A stretch of DNA of 61,782 bases from a virus: IMG/VR virus record IMGVR_UViG_3300036785_000389, positions 1-61,782 of that record. The stretch is one strand, 5' to 3'. Shown here piece by piece: positions 55,356 through 61,782 of this stretch; positions within the stretch are counted from its first letter, which is position 1, and each line of letters begins with the position of its first letter. The position numbers and the translations under genes were made by a program. Below the pieces are notes generated by a model. That model saw only the letters and a list, made by a program, of their open reading frames with translations. It did not search any database and was not told where the DNA came from.

Positions 55356-57266
55356 CTACCTATAGCGCCAAGCGTTCCTCGCCAGAACGGCCTGATCTTG
55401 GCGGCGGGCGCCCTGTTTAGCCTTGAAAAACATATCCAGATGGTTCCGATTAAACAAGGCCACCCGATCAACCACACTGCCGATCTTGCGAGCTTCCTCG
55501 GCTTCGCGCGTTCTGCGCTGTGAAATCAGGTTCTTTTGAGACTTTTGCTCCCAATTATAAGCCGCCAATGCCGCAGCAAGAACGCGGTCGTCCTTTTTAG
55601 ACCCCTGCGCTCCTATGGTATCCCCGTCTCGTGCAATAGACTGCATCTCGTTAATCAAATCAGCGGATCGGATGCGAACCACCGCCCGCGAAATATGATC
55701 GCGCAGCCGTTCCAGAACCATGATCTTTAGGCGGGTGTTGGTCAGCCAGTGCCAATTGTATCCCGCTCCCATGGCGTCAACGCGAGTGTAGATGTAGGTC
55801 TTGATGTTCTGGAAAAGATTTCTAAGACCCTTTTCCTCCACCATGGGCTGTAACCATGTCGCGTTGTCGATCTTATACTGTAGAGACTTTAACTCCGTGA
55901 ACACCGCAGAACCGGGACCGTTGATTTCAAGAATATACCGGACTTCGTTATTGCCCTGTCCGTACCAGCCCATGATGGTGGCGAGAACCCAAGCGAGCTG
56001 CTGTGCGGTAATCAACGGCGAAGCATATTCGGCCACCTGATCGACGCCATCGGCATAGCAACGAAATACTTCGATAGCCGACCTATCGTTATGCTCGTTT
56101 TCACCGTAGGCTGGATCGACGCCAATCGTATAGCAGGCGTCGTTTGGTTCCGGCTCCTCCCAAACTTTCAACTCGGTCATCTTCTGGTTAGGAGCCTTAT
56201 GAACCAGCATGTCCATGAACTCCTGACCTGGGGTGAACATATATCGTTCGTAGTTTTTGTTCACGTATTTGTTGGTGTGGTCGGTCAGTGTCTCTGGCGT
56301 GAAGAAAACAGAACCAGTTTGCTGGAAGGCTTCTTCTTCTGTCCAAGGCTGCTCTTGGATTTTTGTAGTGGAGCCTTCAAATTCAATTGTTTCTCCCTCC
56401 GCTGATTTGGCGGAAGGGTCCATCTTTCGACGATACCAAGCCAATATTTCCTGGCTTACTTCAAATGAGTATTGTTCCCGGACGGCTTGTATCTTCTTCA
56501 ATTCCTTATCTGTAGGTGGTTGCAATCCATATTTTTCAAAATCCTTATCATCCCTATCAATGCGTTGGCTTTGCTTGCTCCAAAAACCAAGGAAAACACA
56601 CTTGCAATGATCTGGATCATTGCGCGCGTTAATCCATAAATCGTTCCAGAAATTGAACCCCCTAGCGGTGGACTCATAAATATAAAGTCGGTCTGGATGT
56701 ACTTCTGACAACGACTGCTGAAACGCTTCAAATCCTTCTTCATTATCCCAAGAACACAATTCAGAACAATGAGCTATAGTAAGACCTACAGAGCGGCCTA
56801 GCGTTCCAGAACTCTTTGTCTTTCGCACACCAGCCGACATAAAAAGAACCTTGGAGTTATTTTCCAAAGTCAGGCCAGCACGATTGTTGTTTTTTATTGA
56901 AGGGAATTTTAGATTTGCAGGCAGGCCATCAATCATTAATTCCAATTCAACACGGCTTTCGCTTTTATTTTGATCCGTGTCAAATACGATGGCTCCCTTG
57001 AGCGCCTTGTGAACTCCTAGGAGAAAAATACAAAGAGCGCGTATGAGAGTAGAGATTCCCAATTGACGGCTCTTTAACACATAAATCTGGTGGATATCTT
57101 CTTCTAATGCGTCAAATATCTCAGTTATTAGCTCCATTTGCCCCCAATACAAATGTTTTCCAAGCGAGATTTCTCCCGCGTCTTTTGAATTAACAAAACA
57201 TCTGTCGAGATATTGGTAGAAAGCAATTTCTACCCGCTCTCTCTTTTCGTGGGACCATCCAGCCAT
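55356..57266 (-). CDS. terL: Terminase large subunit
   Basis: 636 residues. The ATPase half has a Walker-A-like KSRQLGIST (65-73), a Walker-B-type LTIAHCSEL (162-170) and a coupling motif YIYESTARG (195-203). The nuclease half has GVDPAYGE (382-389), YILEINGPG (444-452) and KDDRVLAAAL (558-567), the RNase-H-like metal ligands. It packages DNA and cuts it at the end of a headful or at terminal repeats. No Shine-Dalgarno is obvious before ATG 57266. The small subunit has not been recognised. Confidence 0.9.
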   Translation of the reverse strand: MAGWSHEKRERVEIAFYQYLDRCFVNSKDAGEISLGKHLYWGQMELITEIFDALEEDIHQIYVLKSRQLGISTLIRALCIFLLGVHKALKGAIVFDTDQNKSESRVELELMIDGLPANLKFPSIKNNNRAGLTLENNSKVLFMSAGVRKTKSSGTLGRSVGLTIAHCSELCSWDNEEGFEAFQQSLSEVHPDRLYIYESTARGFNFWNDLWINARNDPDHCKCVFLGFWSKQSQRIDRDDKDFEKYGLQPPTDKELKKIQAVREQYSFEVSQEILAWYRRKMDPSAKSAEGETIEFEGSTTKIQEQPWTEEEAFQQTGSVFFTPETLTDHTNKYVNKNYERYMFTPGQEFMDMLVHKAPNQKMTELKVWEEPEPNDACYTIGVDPAYGENEHNDRSAIEVFRCYADGVDQVAEYASPLITAQQLAWVLATIMGWYGQGNNEVRYILEINGPGSAVFTELKSLQYKIDNATWLQPMVEEKGLRNLFQNIKTYIYTRVDAMGAGYNWHWLTNTRLKIMVLERLRDHISRAVVRIRSADLINEMQSIARDGDTIGAQGSKKDDRVLAAALAAYNWEQKSQKNLISQRRTREAEEARKIGSVVDRVALFNRNHLDMFFKAKQGARRQDQAVLARNAWRYR

Positions 57267-57296
57267 GATGGAAACTTAACTATTTCGGCAACAAAA

Positions 57297-57545
57297 TCAA
57301 CGCCCAAAAGCCTTCCCGGTACGCTGGCGAACCGCCATTTCCGTCTGAATTAGTTGCAATCTTGTCGCAATCGTCGAAATAAATTGAGCCTCGTCGGGTT
57401 GAGCGTCCAACGTCACAAACTCGATAGCCTCCCCTTGCGGAAGGACGATCACGCAAGCTCCGCCAAATGAAGCGTCCTTGTTGTGCTCGATCCTATCGGC
57501 CATGCGGCGAAGGGTGGCAACAGCTTGATCGGACTGCTCAGACAT
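57297..57545 (-). CDS. Small protein upstream of terminase
   Basis: 82 residues; helix (VATLRRMADRIEHNK), strands (GGACVIVLPQGEAIEFVTL), helix. It occupies a slot where a small terminase subunit could lie, but it is shorter than TerS and lacks an HTH. Overlaps the KTSC gene by 8 nt. Confidence 0.5.
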   Translation of the reverse strand: MSEQSDQAVATLRRMADRIEHNKDASFGGACVIVLPQGEAIEFVTLDAQPDEAQFISTIATRLQLIQTEMAVRQRTGKAFGR

Positions 57546-57753
57546 ATCTGTGACTATGATACGGTTTAATTTCTGATTCTATCATCTGTCCTACGCTCGG
57601 CGCCTTCGATAGTTCATCGGCTTTGGCTTCATCCACCCCTTGATAGGCACTCACCTTTCCGCCCCTGGCCCACTTCACCAGCAACTCTTGGTTTTCGGCG
57701 TCATAGCCTATTTCCGACACCATAGACGAATGAACGTCGCGCCACCAAGTCAT
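57538..57753 (-). CDS. KTSC domain protein
   Basis: 71 residues. SSMVSEIGYDAENQELLVKWA then GKVSAYQGVDEAKADELSKAP and VGQMIESEIKPYHSHRY match the KTSC fold, a small beta domain found fused to or beside nucleases and in phages. Function unknown; ATGA coupling to the previous gene. Confidence 0.75.
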   Translation of the reverse strand: MTWWRDVHSSMVSEIGYDAENQELLVKWARGGKVSAYQGVDEAKADELSKAPSVGQMIESEIKPYHSHRYV

Positions 57754-58106
57754 GACATTTTCCTAGCCGCATCTGTCATTATCTCTCGTATCAATGGAAG
57801 TAGAATCTCGTCGCTGTCCTCTATCATCTCGTCGGAAAACGACAGCAATGGCAATTTCAGAAGGTGGTTGTCCTTCAACGGCTCGCCTTTCACGTCCACT
57901 CTCGTCAAGATGATACGGCGCCTCGACTTGTCGTGATCGCCCAAGGACCAAAATTCTCCTTCGCATTCGTCAACGTATCGAACGCCCCGCTGCCTGTCTT
58001 TCGACAACACTTTTCTAGGATAACGAATCCTAGCCTTGCGATCGGGGTTCAGCATGAAAAACTGCGCATCTTCATCCGGTCGTCCGTTGGCAAACAACAG
58101 TGTCAT
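57750..58106 (-). CDS. Hypothetical protein
   Basis: 118 residues; basic and strand-rich at the start (ARIRYPRKVLSKDRQRGVRY), acidic at the end. No family recognised. Translational coupling (ATGA) on both sides places it in the terminase-side operon. Confidence 0.5.
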   Translation of the reverse strand: MTLLFANGRPDEDAQFFMLNPDRKARIRYPRKVLSKDRQRGVRYVDECEGEFWSLGDHDKSRRRIILTRVDVKGEPLKDNHLLKLPLLSFSDEMIEDSDEILLPLIREIMTDAARKMS

Positions 58107-58363
58107 GCGCCCCGAACCTGTGGGTTATAAGAACCGTCAGCAGGTGGATTAGTTTGTCCGTAGCTGGCCATCGTAACGCAATCGGCCCCGTCGCCACACC
58201 CCCAACTGTCGGGATACTCGATAATGGGCCATGATGCCGAACCAGTAGCTTCATGCGCGACCGGGCAGCTCCTAGCACATACCGTCCTGTCTCGCGGTCC
58301 TTCGTTCGTGTGAACGGGGATCGTGCGAACGAAATAGCACTTTGCACAAGTTCCGATGGTCAT
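58103..58363 (-). CDS. Cys-rich small protein
   Basis: 86 residues with a CAKC knuckle at 6-9, a second pair CARSC, and WGCGDGADC, giving enough cysteines for one or two zinc or iron-sulfur sites. Likely a small redox or metal-binding protein. ATGA coupling to both neighbours. Confidence 0.5.
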   Translation of the reverse strand: MTIGTCAKCYFVRTIPVHTNEGPRDRTVCARSCPVAHEATGSASWPIIEYPDSWGCGDGADCVTMASYGQTNPPADGSYNPQVRGA

Positions 58364-59148
58364 TTTAGCTCCACCGTATTCCAGACTTCGCCAACATCCT
58401 TTAACGTTGAAAACAAGATATTGGGCGGATTAGGCTCCCGATGAATCTTTGTACTCAACGGAAGCATGGTAGGCATAGCTCCGTCATTGTGCAACAAAAA
58501 CGTATCGTAGCCCAAATCTTTAGCCGTTTCTCTCAAATACATGGGCGTGTGTTTGGCGTATCCGAGAGTAATTCTGTGGCATTCGCAAACTATAAATGCC
58601 GGGCGAACATTTCCCAACCCCTGTAAAACATCAGGCTCCGAACCCTCAGTATCGATCTTGACCAACCTCGGCACAGGCTTGCAAAATTCATCTAGCGTAC
58701 TGGCCTGTAGCTTGACCGCGCTCAATGCGTTGGGAATATCGACAATGGAATTTAAGCCACTGTCGTGCGCCAAGTGAAAAGTGACTTCTTCGTTCTTGCT
58801 CCACATCGGCTGTGTCAAGATCGTGATATTGGTGATCTTGTTGTGGGCTATATTGTCTTTGAGCTTCTGGATGTTGTTGACGCCCGGCTCGACAGCAAGA
58901 ACCTTTCCTTTAGGTCCAACTAGCTTTGATAGAACGATACTCATGAACCCGGTGTTAGCGCCAACGTCGATCACGTAGTCGCCAGGGCGCAATACCCGTT
59001 TGAATAGATGAACGGTTTCCGGCTCGCACAAACCGTTTTTCAAAAGATACTGTCTCATTCCGACATCAGAATAGAAATTGGGATCAAACGTCATCTGAAA
59101 CGACAACTTTGTGCCGGAAATATCCAAATTTATGTCCAAAATGCTCAT
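58360..59148 (-). CDS. FkbM-family methyltransferase
   Basis: 262 residues with the AdoMet-binding DVGANTGF (61-68) and the FkbM-typical KIDTEGSEPDVL (164-175). These enzymes O-methylate sugars or other small groups, often on cell-surface polysaccharides. Together with the glycosyltransferases and epimerase it suggests a complete glycan-modifying toolkit. Confidence 0.85.
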   Translation of the reverse strand: MSILDINLDISGTKLSFQMTFDPNFYSDVGMRQYLLKNGLCEPETVHLFKRVLRPGDYVIDVGANTGFMSIVLSKLVGPKGKVLAVEPGVNNIQKLKDNIAHNKITNITILTQPMWSKNEEVTFHLAHDSGLNSIVDIPNALSAVKLQASTLDEFCKPVPRLVKIDTEGSEPDVLQGLGNVRPAFIVCECHRITLGYAKHTPMYLRETAKDLGYDTFLLHNDGAMPTMLPLSTKIHREPNPPNILFSTLKDVGEVWNTVELK

Positions 59149-59531
59149 AGCAATTCACATGCCCGTTCAATGATAAGAGCGCCCCACTTCCTCGCAGCTA
59201 TTTTTTCCGCGTCTCCGGTCAAAATGGACGACGCCTTGGCCGCCTTGGCGAGGATTTGGGCGGCCTGCTGCACGAAGTCCTGAATATCCTCCTGTACTTG
59301 AGGAACCGGCGCCATCGCTCCAATAAGCGCGCGAGCATCTTCGTTTTCCCTTTCGTCCACGGCTTTTTCTCCTGCCGGGGTTATATAATTGTTGAATTTA
59401 TCGCCGCGCTTCAAGAATCCGAGCCGAACCAGACTATCGACAGGAATTTCCCAACGCCCAATCGCGCCTATCGATTGCCCGGTTTTGGCTATCAGAAGCA
59501 CCGTAAACTCGTCGTCAGTCAGTTTTTCCAT
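59145..59531 (-). CDS. Winged-helix-like hypothetical protein
   Basis: 128 residues. The first half (DEFTVLLIAKTGQSIGAIGRW then SLVRLGFLKRGDK, YITPAGEKAVDE) looks like a small winged-helix domain; the second half is helical (DIQDFVQQAAQILAKAAKAS). Coupled by ATGA to the FkbM gene. DNA-binding is plausible. Confidence 0.5.
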   Translation of the reverse strand: MEKLTDDEFTVLLIAKTGQSIGAIGRWEIPVDSLVRLGFLKRGDKFNNYITPAGEKAVDERENEDARALIGAMAPVPQVQEDIQDFVQQAAQILAKAAKASSILTGDAEKIAARKWGALIIERACELL

Positions 59532-59709
59532 CGGCGCTCACTCCGCCAGATAAAGTTACAGTAGTCATACGAACCGGCGGTGATAAAACTTTATCTAATA
59601 CAGCACACAACTCGGCGGATTTGTAATCAAAGTTTTCCCCTTCTAGAGAATCAAGAGAGCGTTTCTTTGCTTCATCACGAAATTTTTCAAGCCTATCTCT
59701 TAGAGACAT
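59515..59709 (-). CDS. Small charged protein
   Basis: 64 residues, helical and charged (DRLEKFRDEAKKRSLDSLEG), then a strand-rich end. Overlaps neighbours by 17 nt on each side. Function unknown. Confidence 0.5.
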   Translation of the reverse strand: MSLRDRLEKFRDEAKKRSLDSLEGENFDYKSAELCAVLDKVLSPPVRMTTVTLSGGVSADGKTD

Positions 59710-61078
59710 CTAACATCTCCTTTAACGCTTCTATGATCTGCTCGAATACTGGTCCCCACTGGCGGTCTTTGCCTTGGCGAAAAATTCTATGTTTTGGTGT
59801 CCAGAGCATGTCTTTTGTATCTAGCCCAAGACGATAATCGCGGCCTAGATAACTATACAGGAGCCAAAATTCTTTGCCGGTCGCGGCACAGATATGGCCG
59901 AGAGCTGATTCGCATCCGATTACGAGGTCAAGGTCGCTCAAAACCGCGAACGTATCGGCCACGTCGCGCAAGTAGGGACCAAGTTCCCGCACCAACCCCG
60001 AACCGCCGCTGTCTCCAATTTCTTTGGCGCGGTCGCCAACCTGCAACGAATAAAGTTGAACTCCTGGCACCCGATACAATTCGTAAAATTCGTGTACGGG
60101 AATGGACCTGTGCATGTCGAGATTGTTCAACGGTGAACCGGCCCAAGCAATACCGATGTGTATCTTTCGATCCGGCACCTTCCAGTTCAACGGAATTTGC
60201 CAGTTCGATATTTCAATCTGTTTGGTATTACGAATAGTTGCGTCATCAAGTCCCAATGCGTTTGGCAGACTTACAAAAGTCGTCCAAGCATCAGCCGCCG
60301 GGAACACTTGCCCGTTCGGAATGAGATTGAGATTTCTTATGTCGTTGAACACATGCACAAACAGTCGCATCAGCTCGGGCTGAATCGCGGCATGAACATA
60401 TTTCGATTTCTCACACAGCATCGGCACAAACCGAGCGAACGAAAGCGTATCCCCCAAACCCTGATCGGCGCTAAGAAACACCGTCTTGCCGGCGGTGCCG
60501 TCCCATTTAGGATACGGGTACTGGAGATAGTTTTTCAGCTTGTAAGGAAAACGGGCTTCGAGATGATTGAATCCTTCGACCAATTCTCGATTAAACAATA
60601 AAGCAAGTCCCAAACCGAACTCGACTAGAGGATCGTCGGGCATCAATGCGTAAGATTTACGTGCAGCATCCGCCGATTTCTCCGCATCGTCAAGTATCTG
60701 GTAGATGTTGGCGAGCGTGATCCAGCAATACCCGTTTTTCGGATCGACTTCGACCGATTGCAATCCAGCCTGCAATGCTTCTTCAATGCGTCCGAGAGTC
60801 AACAGACGCCATGACATATTTCCGAGAATTTTTGATTTCTGATCGGAGGTCGTCTCGCATTGCAGCCCGCGACGCCAATAAGCAACGGCGGCGTTGAACA
60901 AGTTCAAATCGGATATTGTATTGCCGTTCTGGTAAAAGGCGTCGGAAAACGTTGGATCGACCAAACACGCCGACGAAATACACTGGTAAGCATGCTGCAA
61001 TGCCTGCGGATTTGATTTGTCCGACAGGCTGGCAATACCGGAATTGAGAAGATCGACAGCGTGCTTACGATCACCCAC
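59693..61078 (-). CDS. TPR protein with GT9/GT41-like glycosyltransferase domain
   Basis: 461 residues. The first 190 form tetratricopeptide-like helical pairs (EALQAGLQSVEVDPKNGYC, LANIYQILDDAEKSADAARK); from residue about 205 comes SADQGLGDTLSFARFVPML, GIAWAGSP, YSLQVGD and DLVIGCESALGHICAATGK, the layout of TPR-linked glycosyltransferases. It may glycosylate a protein or surface glycan. Lies next to the recombinase gene with 8 nt overlap. Confidence 0.7.
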   Translation of the reverse strand: MGDRKHAVDLLNSGIASLSDKSNPQALQHAYQCISSACLVDPTFSDAFYQNGNTISDLNLFNAAVAYWRRGLQCETTSDQKSKILGNMSWRLLTLGRIEEALQAGLQSVEVDPKNGYCWITLANIYQILDDAEKSADAARKSYALMPDDPLVEFGLGLALLFNRELVEGFNHLEARFPYKLKNYLQYPYPKWDGTAGKTVFLSADQGLGDTLSFARFVPMLCEKSKYVHAAIQPELMRLFVHVFNDIRNLNLIPNGQVFPAADAWTTFVSLPNALGLDDATIRNTKQIEISNWQIPLNWKVPDRKIHIGIAWAGSPLNNLDMHRSIPVHEFYELYRVPGVQLYSLQVGDRAKEIGDSGGSGLVRELGPYLRDVADTFAVLSDLDLVIGCESALGHICAATGKEFWLLYSYLGRDYRLGLDTKDMLWTPKHRIFRQGKDRQWGPVFEQIIEALKEMLDVSKR

Positions 61079-61766
61079 GCACCCGCTCCATGATTCTCTG
61101 CATCTGGTTTGCTTGGAACGGCTTGCCTGAGCGGGACAAAATGCCTTCCTTCCTACACTGGCGTAGGATTTTCCAACGTGACGCTCGCTCTCCCTCGATC
61201 ATTGATCGAACCCTTTCGATAACTGCCTGTTCCTCGGGAATAGGCTCAAGCTGTGCCTGTTTTCCCATCCCCACCTTACGCCAGCCATAAGGAACGGTTC
61301 CTATGCAGCCGCCCCTAGCCCGCTTGGCCTCGCGACCATCCTGCATACGCTCGGCAATACGAGAGCGTTCAAACTCGGCCATGAGCGCCAACATGCCGAA
61401 AAACAACTTGGCGGTTCCGGAATCGGTCACAGGCTCAACGCCAAGGTCTATCAGGATCAAACCGATACCGCGTTTCTTCAAAAGATCGGCAGTATTGAGA
61501 GCGTCGGACGCCGAACGGAACAAGCGATCTAGTTTTGTGCTAACTATAATATCTCCCTTGCCGGCGTCGGACAGTAGTTTCCCGCCATTGGGACGTTCCG
61601 CCAAAGGAATTGTTCCTGATACTCCAGCATCGACATAAGAAACAAACTCATAGGCAAGATCGACGCCGCGCATCTCGGCCAGTGCCTTGACCTTGCGCTG
61701 TTGCTCTCGCAGCGACGTGCCTTCAATCTGTTCCTCGGTCGAACAGCGAGCGTACCCTAAGATCAT
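61071..61766 (-). CDS. Serine recombinase (resolvase/invertase type)
   Basis: 231 residues. Catalytic serine at position 9 (YARCSTEEQ), then KLDRLFRSASDALNTADLL, GMLALMAEFERSRIAERM and a short recombinase/HTH-like C-terminus (FQANQMQRIMERV). The family catalyses site-specific inversion, resolution or integration. At 231 residues it is longer than a simple invertase but lacks the large domains of phage integrases. It is the only integration-capable enzyme seen. The reading frame continues into the left copy of the repeat (1-125). Confidence 0.85.
   Translation of the reverse strand: MILGYARCSTEEQIEGTSLREQQRKVKALAEMRGVDLAYEFVSYVDAGVSGTIPLAERPNGGKLLSDAGKGDIIVSTKLDRLFRSASDALNTADLLKKRGIGLILIDLGVEPVTDSGTAKLFFGMLALMAEFERSRIAERMQDGREAKRARGGCIGTVPYGWRKVGMGKQAQLEPIPEEQAVIERVRSMIEGERASRWKILRQCRKEGILSRSGKPFQANQMQRIMERVRG
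61634..61651. repeat. 18-bp element, inverted at the right end
   Basis: CATAAGAAACAAACTCAT lies inside the recombinase gene, and its exact reverse complement forms the last 18 bases of the window (61765-61782). Confidence 0.8.
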
Positions 61767-61767
61767 G
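61642..61767. repeat. Terminal direct repeat, right copy
   Basis: Identical to 1-126 and including the start of the recombinase gene. Supports circularity or direct terminal redundancy. Confidence 0.9.
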
Positions 61768-61782
61768 AGTTTGTTTCTTATG
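61765..61782. repeat. Inverted tail of the contig
   Basis: The last 18 bases are the reverse complement of 61634-61651, replacing the true gene leader seen after position 126. This is what a foldback artefact at a contig end looks like. Confidence 0.75.

Noticed and set aside
1-61782. tRNA genes and CRISPR arrays
   Set aside because: No T-arm-like GGTTCGANTCC box within a cloverleaf and no regularly spaced repeats were found by eye; a tRNAscan or CRISPR search was not possible.

Overview
The window is an essentially complete genome of a tailed, podovirus-like bacteriophage, about 61.6 kb if closed as a circle. The first 126 bases recur exactly near the right end (1-126 = 61642-61767), and a serine recombinase gene runs across that junction. 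Gene order is terminase, portal, scaffold, capsid, three adaptor-like proteins, DNA-stabilisation protein, internal virion/ejection proteins, tailspike and lysis genes, with no tape measure, tail tube or sheath. The host is probably an alphaproteobacterium of rhizobial type. The window encodes a GcrA-like zinc domain (GcrA is an alphaproteobacterial cell-cycle factor), and several proteins (DnaT-like 17867-18259, the Bet-operon protein 22495-23463, secreted protein 31313-31714) resemble, from memory, proteins of rhizobial prophages. No database search was possible, so family names rest on motifs and remembered consensus.

Layout on the circle. (1) 61.8 to 57.3 kb and 4.7 to 0.1 kb, minus strand: serine recombinase, an NAD-dependent sugar epimerase, three glycosyltransferase-like proteins, an FkbM methyltransferase and small proteins, i.e. 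a glycan-modification module on both sides of the junction. (2) 57.3 to 31.3 kb, minus: head, neck, ejection proteins, tailspike and a lysis cassette (GH25 endolysin, holin-like and spanin-like proteins, plus a relic of a second GH24 endolysin), interrupted by a two-gene plus-strand insertion (52.5-53.1 kb). (3) 10.8 to 4.7 kb, minus: large fibre/spike-like proteins that carry N-terminal export signals. (4) 11-17 kb: mosaic accessory DNA holding a macrodomain (DarG-like) with a truncated DarT-like toxin, two truncated nuclease genes, an ArdC N-domain fragment and small plus-strand genes. (5) 22.2 to 17.2 kb, minus: YdaS/Cro-like regulator, GcrA-like protein, RusA-like resolvase, SNF2-like helicase, DNA methyltransferase, then a roughly 415-nt highly structured non-coding region with an intrinsic terminator on the opposite strand, then replication-associated proteins. 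(6) 22.3 to 25.6 kb, plus: Bet recombinase operon. (7) 28.5 to 25.6 kb, minus, and 28.5 to 31.3 kb, plus: two operons of very small genes fired from one divergent promoter pair built on a perfect palindrome.

How it fits together. Early functions (recombination, replication, methylation, regulators) lie between 15 and 31 kb and fire outward from the control regions near 22.3 and 28.5 kb. The late virion and lysis genes form one long minus-strand block that crosses the contig ends. The most unusual elements are the structured RNA locus (18497-18912), the GcrA-domain protein, the resolvase-like regulator lacking catalytic residues beside its palindromic operator, the DarG-like protein kept beside a broken DarT, and the exported-looking spikes.
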